A stretch of DNA of 64,000 nt, from NCBI GenBank assembly GCA_964615975.1, contig CAZTTH010000005.1:1-64000 (forward strand), written 5' to 3'. Position 1 is the stretch's first letter; every line of letters begins with the position of its first letter. A model generated the notes under the pieces. The model searched no databases. It was not told the DNA's origin and saw only the letters and a program-made list of their open reading frames with translations. The DNA is from CAZTTH01 sp964615975 (GTDB lineage: Bacteria > Verrucomicrobiota > Lentisphaeria > JABSQK01 > JAJFLO01). Positions 8,388 to 17,555 of the stretch are shown here, piece after piece. Made by a program: the position numbers and the translations under genes.

Positions 8388-9112
8388 TTCATTGCGTAGT
8401 CGAAGATGAAATAAAAAGGTGGGAACTTTAATACAGATTTACAGCGGGGTCAATAGAGAGGTTGATAAGGAGCGTGTTATCTCTTTGCGGCTGTGTGTGC
8501 TCTTTTAAGTAACTCGAATTCTGAACCGGATTGAACGGTCAATTGTCCAGGAAGAGCCAGATCCAATTCAAGAATTGGTTGAAGAATGTCAAGATTAACA
8601 ATTCGATAAAAAATAAAACTCATCGATAAAATTTCGACTAACCAAACTCACCTCTCGATTTTTCCATTTCCCTTTTTCACTGGTAAACCGTCATAATCGG
8701 AAGTGTATCGATATCATATGCTCAACGGTCAGGTGAACCGAAATTAAATTGAGAAAGTAAATAAGGTATATTAAAACGATGATAACCATAGAATTATAAA
8801 TCAGTGATGATTTGGCTGGCAGCCAGGATAAAACGACTCCGATTACCCTATGCGAGGAAGGTCTACATGGTATTTATGGAGTAAATAGACTGAAAAGAGG
8901 TGTTGAACGTAAATCGGATCAAAAAAAGTAAAGTCGATCAGGAAATCTCCCGCATCCTTGTTGGCGTGACCCCGCATTTGCCCTGACGTGCGGGAACGCC
9001 GGTCTTCAGCCATTTCCCCCAAAGGTACCCTTTAACATAGACAATGTGATAATGAAGGGACATATACGTGTTGCTCAAGGGTATTTGCTGAAGCATCGAT
9101 CGATATTCGCAT
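8388..9112. other. Gene-free A+T-rich stretch between hom and der
   Basis: About 725 bp without a supported gene. Most is A+T-rich with scattered short repeats. The right end (8938-9112) keeps an open minus-strand frame that includes a short transposase-like peptide, listed separately. I see no terminator with a T-run and no riboswitch-like fold. Confidence 0.5.
9034..9075 (-). pseudogene. Possible scrap of an IS200/IS605-type (Y1) transposase N-terminus
   Basis: Fourteen codons read SNTYMSLHYHIVYV, close to the start of IS200-type TnpA proteins (N-T-Y-x-S-L-H-Y-H-I-V-F, recalled from family knowledge). Downstream residues lose the similarity at once and the HUH and tyrosine motifs are absent, so at most this is a decayed fragment. 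The match is short and could be chance. Confidence 0.28.
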
Positions 9113-10507
9113 TCATTTTTTCCACTTGCGATCGAGGCGGCGCTTCTTGAGCTCAATCAAAATCGGTTGGCCGGTCAACCCAAATGCCTGCCGCAATTGC
9201 TTTTTCAAATACTCAATATAAACCTTGGGACAAAAGGCGGGGTTATTGACAAACAATAAAAAAGTCGGTGGATTCATGGTCTTGCAGAGCGAGTAATACA
9301 CTTTCAGAAATCCCTTGCCGGTGCTGGTGGGCGGCTGGCGGGCGATCACGTCCTGGATCACCTGATTAACGATCGAGGTGGGGAGGGTCATGTTCAACTG
9401 GGCGCCGAGCTCTATGAGGATCTTGATGAATGGTTTGAGATTGTAGCCGCTGTGCGCGCAGCAGGTAAGTATCGGGGCATAATCGAGGAAGGGCAATTCC
9501 TCTTGAAAATAACCGAAGAGATCTTTTTGCTTATGCTCCTTGCAGGCCAAATCCCATTTATTCAGTAACATCACACAGGTTTTGTGGGCATCAATCACCT
9601 GACGGCAGATTTTTTTATCCAGGACGGTTATAGGTTGAGTGGCATCAAAGACAATGGCGATCAAGGAAGCCCGGGTGATGGCGTTGTGAGTCCGTGCCAG
9701 GCTGAAAAGCTCCACCGGAGATTTGATGGTGTTCTTTTGCCGGATGCCGGCAGTGTCCACCAGATTGAAGTGATGAACAACGCCCGACATCTCCGTTTGA
9801 AACGGGATATCAACAGCATCCCGGGTGGTTCCGGGAATATCACTGACGATGACGCGTTCTTCATTCAACAACCGATTGATCAGCGATGATTTCCCGACAT
9901 TGGGACGGCCCACAATCGCCACATTCAACGCGGATGATTCGGCAGCTGCCTGCTCATCGTTCCTGTATTCAGGCAAACCATCGACGATGGTATCGAGCAG
10001 ATAAGAGATATTGAAATTATGGCTGCATGAGATCGGAATGATGGTCGATATTCCCAATTGGGCAATCTCCACGCTATCCTCGACCAGGGCCGGATTATCG
10101 GCTTTATTCGCCGCGACGATGACGGGTTTACTGCTTTTGCGCAACAAGTCACTGACTTCGCGATCGAGAGCCGTGACCCCGGATGTGACATCAACGACCA
10201 TGACAATTTTATCGGCATTGGCGATCGCGATCGCGAGTTGTTCGAGAATCAGGCGATCCATAAAATCCGCTGATTTTTCCTCGACATAACACCCGAGACC
10301 ACCGGTATCAACCAACAAAAATGACTGTCCATTCCACAACGCATTGGCGGCCACCCGGTCCCGGGTCACACCGCTTTCGGAATGAACGATGGCGATGCGG
10401 CGCTTGACGATGCGATTGAAGAGCGTAGACTTGCCGACATTGGGTCGGCCAACTATGATTACCACCGGCAGTTTGGGCGCGGCTGTTTCAGTGATTTCAT
10501 TATCCAT
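9113..10507 (-). CDS. der: Ribosome-assembly GTPase Der (EngA)
   Basis: Double-domain GTPase needed for maturation of the 50S subunit. Two complete G domains in tandem are seen, each with GRPNVGKS (G1, near residues 20 and 200). The first has DTGGLG and NKAD, the second DTAGIRQK and NKWD. A KH-like domain rich in basic residues closes the protein (KKRRLDRKWKK). The start at 10507 is preferred over the methionine three codons upstream because AAAGGA lies eight bases before it. Length is about 464 residues, normal for Der. It directly follows the cupin lipoprotein gene, 13 bp away, and is probably in the same transcript. Confidence 0.96.
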   Translation of the reverse strand: MDNEITETAAPKLPVVIIVGRPNVGKSTLFNRIVKRRIAIVHSESGVTRDRVAANALWNGQSFLLVDTGGLGCYVEEKSADFMDRLILEQLAIAIANADKIVMVVDVTSGVTALDREVSDLLRKSSKPVIVAANKADNPALVEDSVEIAQLGISTIIPISCSHNFNISYLLDTIVDGLPEYRNDEQAAAESSALNVAIVGRPNVGKSSLINRLLNEERVIVSDIPGTTRDAVDIPFQTEMSGVVHHFNLVDTAGIRQKNTIKSPVELFSLARTHNAITRASLIAIVFDATQPITVLDKKICRQVIDAHKTCVMLLNKWDLACKEHKQKDLFGYFQEELPFLDYAPILTCCAHSGYNLKPFIKILIELGAQLNMTLPTSIVNQVIQDVIARQPPTSTGKGFLKVYYSLCKTMNPPTFLLFVNNPAFCPKVYIEYLKKQLRQAFGLTGQPILIELKKRRLDRKWKK

Positions 10508-10520
10508 GACAGTCATCCTT

Positions 10521-10970
10521 TCACGGGGTCAGAGGGTGGCGATCCAGTCCATCGAAGGGCGGATTATAAATGGCATAGACGACACTGGCGGAATCATGAA
10601 TATTCTCCGCCCAGTGGGGAATGCCACGGGGGATTTCGACAACATCACCGGCGCGTGTATGATAACTCTTGTCTCCCAGATGCACAATGGCTTTTCCCGC
10701 CAGCACCACCACCGTCAAATCATGTTGGCGGTGAATATGGGGCTCCTCCCGGGTGCGCAAGCGAATCAGGTGGTGACTGGTTTCTGCGGTTGTTTTCAGG
10801 GTTCGCACCGCGATTTCCCGCTCTTGTTCCGCCGCGCTCCAGTTGATCCGGGCAAGTGCTTCCCCAGGCATATAGAGAACCCCAGTCTGTTTTCCCAAAC
10901 ACGCGGTGAACACCATGGGGCAGAGCCCAAGGATCAGCCATCGGAGGATTAAATTATGTCGGGAGCGCAT
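10521..10970 (-). CDS. Cupin-domain lipoprotein
   Basis: A small exported protein of about 149 residues. The N-terminus has a hydrophobic signal (LILRWLILGLCPMVF) ending in the lipobox FTAC, so it is probably lipidated. The rest is one cupin barrel: histidines in EPHIHRQHD and the second motif GDVVEIPRGIPHW give the usual metal-binding set. The start at 10970 has GGTGG five bases upstream; the frame also opens at 10985. It lies just upstream of der on the same strand. Substrate unknown. The pairing with der is probably only transcriptional. Confidence 0.8.
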   Translation of the reverse strand: MRSRHNLILRWLILGLCPMVFTACLGKQTGVLYMPGEALARINWSAAEQEREIAVRTLKTTAETSHHLIRLRTREEPHIHRQHDLTVVVLAGKAIVHLGDKSYHTRAGDVVEIPRGIPHWAENIHDSASVVYAIYNPPFDGLDRHPLTP

Positions 10971-11137
10971 GGTATCCACCATCATGATTCAGGTTTTATG
11001 TCGTGCCGGGGGAAATGGAATCTTTTAATTTCCGCTAAAAAATTGCGGTGATACTAGTGATAATAAAGATTGATGCGGAAAATTACCGCATTGAATAAAA
11101 TCACTCTGGTTAAATATCGCCAAACTAACGAATTGCA

Positions 11138-11890
11138 ATGACCAATCAATTGAATCTCCATGAATTGCGCGCCCAGCTCATCCGGCAGGAAGAGACCATC
11201 ATCTTCGCATTGATCGAGCGGGCACAGTTCAAATTGAATGCGGATTGTTACGAGCCAAACGCCATACCGGTGGCAGGATTCGATGGCTGTTTTTCTGATT
11301 ATCTGCTCTGGGAAACCGAAAAGATCCATGCCCGGGTGCGGCGTTATACCAGTCCTGACGAGCACCCGTTTTTTGCGAATTTACCGGCGCCGATTCTCCC
11401 GGTCATGGATTATCCGCACTCCATCAAACCGATTACGATCAATTTTAACAACCGGATACTCGCGCTCTACCGGCAATCAATCCTGCCGGCAATCTGTGAA
11501 GCCGGAGATGATCATCATTATGGTTCCAGCGCCACCTGCGATGTGGTGTGCCTGCAGGCGCTCTCGAAACGGATCCATTACGGCAAATTTGTCGCCGAAG
11601 CCAAATATCAGGAACAACCGGGAGAATACAACCCCTTGATCGAAGCCGGGGATGGCAACGCGTTGTTGATGTTGCTGACCGATCGGGAGGTGGAAAAAAA
11701 GCTGCTGCAACGGGTGGCGATCAAAGCGGCAACCTATGGACAGGACATTGACCATGCAACCGAACCTCAAACGCCAACCCGCTATAAGATTATGCCGGAA
11801 GTCATCGTCGCCATTTATGATCGCTGGATTCTCCCCTTAACCAAGGAAGTCGAGGTGGCTTATCTTCTCCGCCGTCTTGATGGAAACTAA
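11138..11890 (+). CDS. Chorismate mutase of the eukaryotic AroQ type (yeast ARO7-like)
   Basis: Converts chorismate to prephenate for phenylalanine and tyrosine. The 250-residue, all-helical protein follows the fungal and plant layout rather than the roughly 90-residue bacterial AroQ domain. By family alignment, R16 (LIRQEE), R145 and K156 (RIHYGKFVAEAK), E186, T235 and E239 (PLTKEVEVAYLLRRLD) correspond to yeast Arg16, Arg157, Lys168, Glu198, Thr242 and Glu246. The G-S pair of the yeast effector site is also kept (YGSSATCDVVCLQ, G129-S130), so control by aromatic amino acids is possible. It overlaps the convergent enolase-superfamily gene by four bases. Transfer from a eukaryote or an old shared family are both possible. 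Confidence 0.93.
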   Translation: MTNQLNLHELRAQLIRQEETIIFALIERAQFKLNADCYEPNAIPVAGFDGCFSDYLLWETEKIHARVRRYTSPDEHPFFANLPAPILPVMDYPHSIKPITINFNNRILALYRQSILPAICEAGDDHHYGSSATCDVVCLQALSKRIHYGKFVAEAKYQEQPGEYNPLIEAGDGNALLMLLTDREVEKKLLQRVAIKAATYGQDIDHATEPQTPTRYKIMPEVIVAIYDRWILPLTKEVEVAYLLRRLDGN

Positions 11891-12999
11891 ACTGAGAGCA
11901 CTGCCTTTTCCACAGTATGGGCATTAACCACCTCTTCATCAACCCTTCCAGAAAATATCGAATCTTTATCCATCCACGCGATCTCTCCGGCAGTTACTCT
12001 AATATCATCACCTATCCCCAATGAATCAGCATACAATCTCTTTGGTAATGTGATGCCTTGACTGCCGATAAAACCAGGCAGTGTCGCCAACGCCAGGTTG
12101 ATGGCGGTGCCAATGCCGCTTTCCAGCATGCTGCCCACCCGACAAGCAATACCTGCGCTCTTACAGCGATTATGGATGTCCAGCGCTATCGTCAAGCCTC
12201 CCACTCTTCCCACTTTGATGGTTATGATTTGCGCGGCATTCCGCCGCAAGGCGGCTTCGGTTGCCGCCAATGAGTCAATGCTTTCATCCAGGCACACGGG
12301 GGTGTGAATTGCTCGTCGCAAGGCCGCATGACTTTCAAGGTCATCGCGGGCAAACGGTTGTTCAATGAATTCCAGACCGAGATCATCGAGGCGTTTAAAG
12401 ACGTGAAGATCAGCGTGGTTGTAGGCGCAATTGGCATCAACCTGAAATTTCAGACCGGGAAAAGATTTGACGGTGTTTTGCACCACATCGACATCCCAAC
12501 CAGGTGCGATTTTGAGTTTGACATGAACGAAACCATCATCCTTGACATCCTGGATCTGTCGGTAGAGGATATCAAGCGACGGCGCGATCCCCAGGGGGCA
12601 GGCAATCGTGATCGGTCGCGAACCGCCGCCGATGAGTTGATAGAGTGGCGCCTGGTTCTGCTTGGCTGTCAGTGCCCACCAGCATAATTCCAAACCGGCC
12701 TTGGCAAAATGATTGCCCTGAAAATGACTGAGCAGGCGGGGAATAGTCCATTGATCCTTCACGTCTCGTCCGATCACGATGGGAGCAAAAAATTGCCGCA
12801 AATGATGAAAGGCCGAGAGTGCCGATTCGGCGCTATAGATTGGCCGACTCATTGGACAAGTCTCCACCCAGACAGCCGTTTGATCACTGCGGACATGGAT
12901 GAGAATGGTTTCCACCTCCTGGTCGCCGCCATAAGCCGTCTGCCAGGATTTCCTTAACGGTAATCGTACCCGATGAAGATGGATTTCATCGATTTTCAT
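11887..12999 (-). CDS. menC: o-Succinylbenzoate synthase / muconate-lactonizing subgroup enzyme
   Basis: Enolase-superfamily enzyme of 370 residues. All catalytic residues of the muconate-lactonizing subgroup are visible: the KxK pair K161/K163 (HVKLKI), metal ligands D188 (VDANCAY), E213 (FIEQPF) and D238 (CLDES), and the opposite-face lysine K262 (IKVGRVGG). The subgroup holds o-succinylbenzoate synthase (menaquinone), N-acylamino-acid racemase and dipeptide epimerases. I favour MenC, but no other men genes are near, so specificity is not settled. The 3' end overlaps the chorismate mutase gene tail to tail. If it is MenC, both genes use chorismate-derived chemistry. Confidence 0.75.
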   Translation of the reverse strand: MKIDEIHLHRVRLPLRKSWQTAYGGDQEVETILIHVRSDQTAVWVETCPMSRPIYSAESALSAFHHLRQFFAPIVIGRDVKDQWTIPRLLSHFQGNHFAKAGLELCWWALTAKQNQAPLYQLIGGGSRPITIACPLGIAPSLDILYRQIQDVKDDGFVHVKLKIAPGWDVDVVQNTVKSFPGLKFQVDANCAYNHADLHVFKRLDDLGLEFIEQPFARDDLESHAALRRAIHTPVCLDESIDSLAATEAALRRNAAQIITIKVGRVGGLTIALDIHNRCKSAGIACRVGSMLESGIGTAINLALATLPGFIGSQGITLPKRLYADSLGIGDDIRVTAGEIAWMDKDSIFSGRVDEEVVNAHTVEKAVLSV

Positions 13000-13612
13000 G
13001 GCTATGGTGTTTTATATGCAATTGGTTTAATCTGCGTTGCATCCGTTATCATTTATCGCGAAATTACGTATAAACATATTTCAATTGGTGAGCGAACTCC
13101 AGCAAGACTACATCAGTCATCGAATCACGGTGGATTTGACTTAAGATAACAAGTAGTCAACTTCTAAAACCTGACTGTGATCGCACAAAAATAATCGGAG
13201 ATTAAGGCCATGAGTACCGGAGTGAAGGTATACCTTTTATCATCAAGTTTTCAAAAATAGATCGCTGGTATGCTTGAGGAGCAGGCGTTCGTAGTCAGCC
13301 ACGACTAGTGGCGTTCTTAGGCGTGCATGCCCAGTCGCTCACAGCACTGGTCGTGCCTTACTACCAACTTCCCATCAATGGCGAATTTCGATACCCCGAT
13401 GACGATGAGTATAATAGGGTCAGAGAAAAATGATAGGTCATAAACCGACGGATCAACGGTTGTTCTCAATCATTTCATTCTTGTCATCATAGCCATGACA
13501 CTTTTTTAAGCAATTCATGTCATAGGGAAAAGTAACGGATATTTACTTGCAATCACCGGGGAACAAATTAATGTCGACCGCGTTAAACCCATATATCACT
13601 TAAGGAATTCAT
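13000..13612. other. Intergenic region holding copy A of the dispersed repeat
   Basis: No gene was found in these 613 bp between the divergent menC-like and moxR genes. The middle is taken by the structured repeat 13228-13413. The last 15 bases before moxR carry AAGGA as its ribosome site. Confidence 0.6.
13228..13413. repeat. Dispersed structured repeat, copy A
   Basis: A 186-bp intergenic repeat related to 27335-27527. It starts GTATACCTTTTATCATC and ends GACGATGAGTATA. The two ends are imperfect inverted repeats of each other. A 45-bp core (13286-13330) matches copy B at 43 of 45 positions and contains the stem GCCAC-GACTA-GTGGC. There is no coding capacity. It may be a MITE-like or REP-like element; the class is not established. 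Confidence 0.8.
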
Positions 13613-14629
13613 ATGACTGCAGCAGTCACTCAAGCCGCCGCCCCGATCGACAGCGATGCGATCATCGCCAAGGTCACGTCCGCTCGCACCACCATAACCA
13701 ACGAACTGAAAAAGGCCATCATCGGCCAGGAAGCAGTAATCGAAGAGATCATCATCGCTCTGCTCTCCAAAGGCCATTGCCTGATGACGGGAGTGCCTGG
13801 TTTGGGTAAAACCATGCTGGTTAAAAGTATCGCGCAAATTTTTTCCCTGAGTTTCAAACGCATTCAATTTACTCCCGACCTCATGCCCGCTGATATTTGC
13901 GGAACCGATGTGGTCGAAGAAGATCCGATCACCAACAAACGATATTTTTCCTTTATTCGCGGACCGATCTTTGCCAATCTGGTGCTGGCCGATGAAATCA
14001 ATCGCACCCCGCCAAAAACGCAGGCGGCATTGCTCGAGGCCATGGAGGAAAGACAGATCACCGCCGGCGGCAAAACGCATCCATTGGACGAACCCTTTTT
14101 TGTTCTCGCGACTCAAAATCCCATCGAGCTGGAAGGGACTTATCCGTTGCCGGAAGCGCAACTTGACCGTTTTCTTTTTAATATTGTTCTCTCCTATTTG
14201 CCCACTTCCCAGGAAGAGGAAATGGTGCGGCGGACCACCGATCCCGACCTCCCCTCTCTGGCGCCGATTTTCTCCGGCGCGGAAATCACTCAGATTCAGC
14301 GCCTGGTGCGCGAAGTTCCCATCTCCTCAAACGTCGTCAGTTATGCCGTCCGCCTGGTCACCGCCACACGCCATGCAACCAGCGCGCCAAAATATATTCA
14401 GGATATGGTAAAATGGGGCGCTGGCAGCCGCGCCTCCCAGGCATTGGTGCTGGCTGGGAAAGCACGGGCATTGCTGAACGGGCGTTATAATGTGGCATGC
14501 GAAGACATCAAGGCGCTGGCATTGCCGGTGTTGCGGCATCGCATCATAACCAATTTCCATGCGGATGCCGAGGGTGTGAATACCGATCAACTGATTGAAA
14601 AACTGGTAAAAGACATTCCTGAAGCTTGA
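13613..14629 (+). CDS. MoxR-family AAA+ ATPase
   Basis: A 338-residue ATPase with Walker A GVPGLGKT (60-67), Walker B LADEIN (125-130), sensor-1 ATQNP (166-170) and the arginine-bearing EAQLDRF segment. MoxR proteins act as chaperone-like ATPases that mature partner proteins, often with DUF58 and von Willebrand A proteins encoded next door. None is here. Instead a small unknown gene and a receptor-like kinase follow on the same strand, 129 and 537 bp downstream. AAGGA lies before the ATG. The kinase or its unknown neighbour may be the client, which is speculation. Confidence 0.92.
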   Translation: MTAAVTQAAAPIDSDAIIAKVTSARTTITNELKKAIIGQEAVIEEIIIALLSKGHCLMTGVPGLGKTMLVKSIAQIFSLSFKRIQFTPDLMPADICGTDVVEEDPITNKRYFSFIRGPIFANLVLADEINRTPPKTQAALLEAMEERQITAGGKTHPLDEPFFVLATQNPIELEGTYPLPEAQLDRFLFNIVLSYLPTSQEEEMVRRTTDPDLPSLAPIFSGAEITQIQRLVREVPISSNVVSYAVRLVTATRHATSAPKYIQDMVKWGAGSRASQALVLAGKARALLNGRYNVACEDIKALALPVLRHRIITNFHADAEGVNTDQLIEKLVKDIPEA

Positions 14630-14758
14630 CATTAATTGCGTATCTGTTAGTTTGTCCCAGTGTTTTCCTACTGATGAATTTGATTGATTTTCTGCCGTTA
14701 TCCTCATTTCCATCAATACGCCGGAAAAAATTTCTATCTTTATTTAACCCTGGCCAAG

Positions 14759-15139
14759 ATGAACGGTGCTCACAAACAAAATTTCCCCGATGACGACGAG
14801 ACCCGGATTGAATATGGTGATCTGGATCAAACCCTGATAGAATCGCAATACGAATCACCGATCCAAATCAAACGCAGCGAAACAGACCCCAAACTCACCA
14901 TCCAGATTGAGTACAAACTCGGTCCGGCCACACCGCTCGATGAGCTGATGGCATCCGCCATGTTCGAATTGAACCGGCTCAACCTTCCCCAGAACGAGGA
15001 AATTAATGTTATCTGTGATCGCGGAGTCGACATTCCCTTTGGCATAACCGCTTTCATGATCCTGCTGCTACAGAAAAAATACCCCATTATCAATGTGTGG
15101 TGCCCCGTCAACCAACGCTTTGAAACCATCTCTTTTTAA
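14759..15139 (+). CDS. Small acidic protein of unknown function
   Basis: About 126 residues from the methionine at 14759; the frame is open further up to 14684. The first third is acidic and polar (DDDETRIEYGDLDQT). The last half is predicted alpha/beta with a hydrophobic strand (FGITAFMILLLQ). I do not recognise the family. It ends 27 bp before the kinase gene, which suggests translation from the same message and a link to that receptor, perhaps as a biopolymer-transport-like periplasmic domain or an adaptor. No signal peptide or membrane anchor is clear. Confidence 0.6.
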   Translation: MNGAHKQNFPDDDETRIEYGDLDQTLIESQYESPIQIKRSETDPKLTIQIEYKLGPATPLDELMASAMFELNRLNLPQNEEINVICDRGVDIPFGITAFMILLLQKKYPIINVWCPVNQRFETISF

Positions 15140-15166
15140 CATGGGTTTCCATGTTCAGCTCCACCT

Positions 15167-17509
15167 ATGGCAACTTATGATGACCTAAAAAATATCTCGG
15201 AAGCCCCCACGGTTCTCGATGATGCGGTGCATTTCAATATCGAGCGCGGCAATATCACCATATCGCAATATCTTTACAAGAAAAATCTTGAAAGTCATAT
15301 CAGTCTCGATGCCGATAAAATCCCCACCGCGGAATTGGTTAAACCGGATGACCGGATCAAACAATATACCATCGGCCGCCTGATCGCCAAAGGTGGAATG
15401 GGCACCATCCTGAATGCCAAGGACTGGAACTGCCGGCGCGATGTGGCGATGAAAATCATCAATAACAGTGGCAATGTGTCCAGCAATCAGGTGCTCCGTT
15501 TCATCGTCGAAGCACAAATCACAGCCCAGCTGCAGCACCCTGCCATCATCCCGGTCTATGAAGTCAGTATTGATACCAACGAAAATGTCTATTACACCAT
15601 GAAAATGGTGCAAGGTAAAACCCTCACTGAAATTTTGGGTTCAATTCAAGAAGGGGACCAGGAGTATATCGACAAATATCCACTGATCAAATTACTGACT
15701 ATCTTTATCCGCGTCTGTGAAGCGGTCGCCTTTGCCCATTCGAAAGGGGTGGTGCACCGCGATCTTAAACCCGATAACATCATGATCGGGGAATATGGGG
15801 AGGTTTTGCTCATGGATTGGGGGTTGGCAAAACTTATGACAACCCATGATGCGATCTCCTTCAGCGGAGATAAAACCAATAAACCCGAGATTGATTACAC
15901 TGGCATCGAATCCATACTCTCGGATCCTTCCACCCAGGGCACGTTCAAAACGATCGATGGACAAATCATGGGTACCCCTGGTTATATGCCGCCGGAACAA
16001 GCGCTGGGGAAGGTCGATGACATCAATGCCCGCAGCGATATTTACGCCCTGGGCGGTATTCTCTATCATATCTTGACTCTGCGACCAACACTCAAGGATT
16101 ACTACAGTGTCCGCGAGGTTGTAAAACAAATTGTCGTCGGAGATTTTCCCCCGCCGAGCTCTTTTAACTCCAGCAACAGCTTCCCGCATTGCCCGAATAA
16201 AAAAATCCCGGAAGCGCTCTCCGCGGTCGCCATGAAGGCGCTCGAAGCCCAGGCTGAAAAACGCTATGGCAATGCCACCGAATTGCTTGATGACATTGAA
16301 AAATATCTCGGCGGTTTTGCCACCTCAGTCGAAGTCCCCAACCTGCTTACCCTTATCCGGCTGTTGGTCAGACGTCGGAAAAAAGAACTGATTTGGGGCG
16401 CCGTGACCCTGCTCTTGATTCTTCTCATGACCATCACATTCATGATCAAGATTGTCGAAGCCAAGAATGAAGCCGAGGGAAATCTGCAAAAGTTTCTCCA
16501 GGAACAAATCGTCAGACAAGAATTGAGCCATAAACTGCTGGTCAACACCATGGAAGTATTGAATCAGGCCAATCCTTCACCTCAGGGCTTGACATACAAC
16601 CATTCCTTGACCAAAAATGAATTCAGGCTCGATCTCAGCGGAAATCAAGAGTTGATCGATATCCACCCACTGCGTAATCTGCCCTTGACCCACCTCGATT
16701 TGTCCAACACCGGAGTAACCGACCTTGACGCCCTGGCAGAACTGCCCTTGGCATGGCTGAATCTGGAAAACACCCGGATAAAGGACATCAACATGCTGCA
16801 AAAATGTCCGCTGGTGTACCTGGATTTGGCTAATACCAAGATCGACGATCTTGCCGGGCTCACTCAACCCGGCTTAATGGAAATCAATATCGCCGGCCTC
16901 AATATGGCTGACCTGAGCCCGCTCAAAGGTTTGTCCTTGAAACGATTGACCATTGATGGTCACCAAATGAAACATCTCCCTGAATTGCGCCAGTTAGGCC
17001 TGCTGCATCTGACCATCCACGATCCGGACAAGGTCCAGTTATATCTCCTTAAGGACTTTCCATTGATCTCCTTGAAATTATCCGGCCGATCATTTTCCGA
17101 ACTCAATTATCTCAAGGACATTAAAATCAGTCGCCTCGATCTGGTCGATACGAAAGTAAGGGATTTGTCACCACTGGCTCCAATCAGATTGACAAGTCTT
17201 CGGTTATTTCAATGCGCCATAAGCGACATCACTCCTTTAACCACCATGGCGTTAAAGGAATTACAGATTGAAAAGTGCTATTTCCTTCAGGACATCAGTG
17301 GATTGGAAAAATGCGTTTCCCTGGAAAAACTTCTTATCCCACCTCATATAACCACGGTGGATTTTCTTAAAAAACTTCCCAAGCTCAAGGTTCTGGCCAA
17401 CAACTATGAAGATTTCACCGCCGCTCAAACGCCACAACAATTTTTTGTAAAATTGGAAAATGAATCGGCTGATAAACCCGCCGCGATCACCATTGAGTCA
17501 AATCAATGA
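15167..17509 (+). CDS. Transmembrane Ser/Thr protein kinase with leucine-rich-repeat sensor domain
   Basis: 780 residues. An N-terminal Hanks-type kinase (about 65-385) has the glycine loop AKGGMG, K96 (VAMK), E115, HRDLKPDN (197-204), a DWG (217-219) in place of DFG, and GTPGYMPPEQA. A long insert of about 40 residues lies before that last motif. A single membrane span (about 408-430) follows. The outer part (about 485-755) is made of some 11-13 short leucine-rich repeats of 20-23 residues, with the recurring pattern LDLxNTxVxDLxxL. The layout is an inside kinase and an outside ligand- or cell-wall-sensing LRR, like a reduced plant receptor kinase. It is the last gene of a probable moxR operon. 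Confidence 0.9.
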   Translation: MATYDDLKNISEAPTVLDDAVHFNIERGNITISQYLYKKNLESHISLDADKIPTAELVKPDDRIKQYTIGRLIAKGGMGTILNAKDWNCRRDVAMKIINNSGNVSSNQVLRFIVEAQITAQLQHPAIIPVYEVSIDTNENVYYTMKMVQGKTLTEILGSIQEGDQEYIDKYPLIKLLTIFIRVCEAVAFAHSKGVVHRDLKPDNIMIGEYGEVLLMDWGLAKLMTTHDAISFSGDKTNKPEIDYTGIESILSDPSTQGTFKTIDGQIMGTPGYMPPEQALGKVDDINARSDIYALGGILYHILTLRPTLKDYYSVREVVKQIVVGDFPPPSSFNSSNSFPHCPNKKIPEALSAVAMKALEAQAEKRYGNATELLDDIEKYLGGFATSVEVPNLLTLIRLLVRRRKKELIWGAVTLLLILLMTITFMIKIVEAKNEAEGNLQKFLQEQIVRQELSHKLLVNTMEVLNQANPSPQGLTYNHSLTKNEFRLDLSGNQELIDIHPLRNLPLTHLDLSNTGVTDLDALAELPLAWLNLENTRIKDINMLQKCPLVYLDLANTKIDDLAGLTQPGLMEINIAGLNMADLSPLKGLSLKRLTIDGHQMKHLPELRQLGLLHLTIHDPDKVQLYLLKDFPLISLKLSGRSFSELNYLKDIKISRLDLVDTKVRDLSPLAPIRLTSLRLFQCAISDITPLTTMALKELQIEKCYFLQDISGLEKCVSLEKLLIPPHITTVDFLKKLPKLKVLANNYEDFTAAQTPQQFFVKLENESADKPAAITIESNQ

Positions 17510-17555
17510 GTAATTGGCCGTTGCCCCCAGATTCCAAGCGTAATGAGACGATTGG

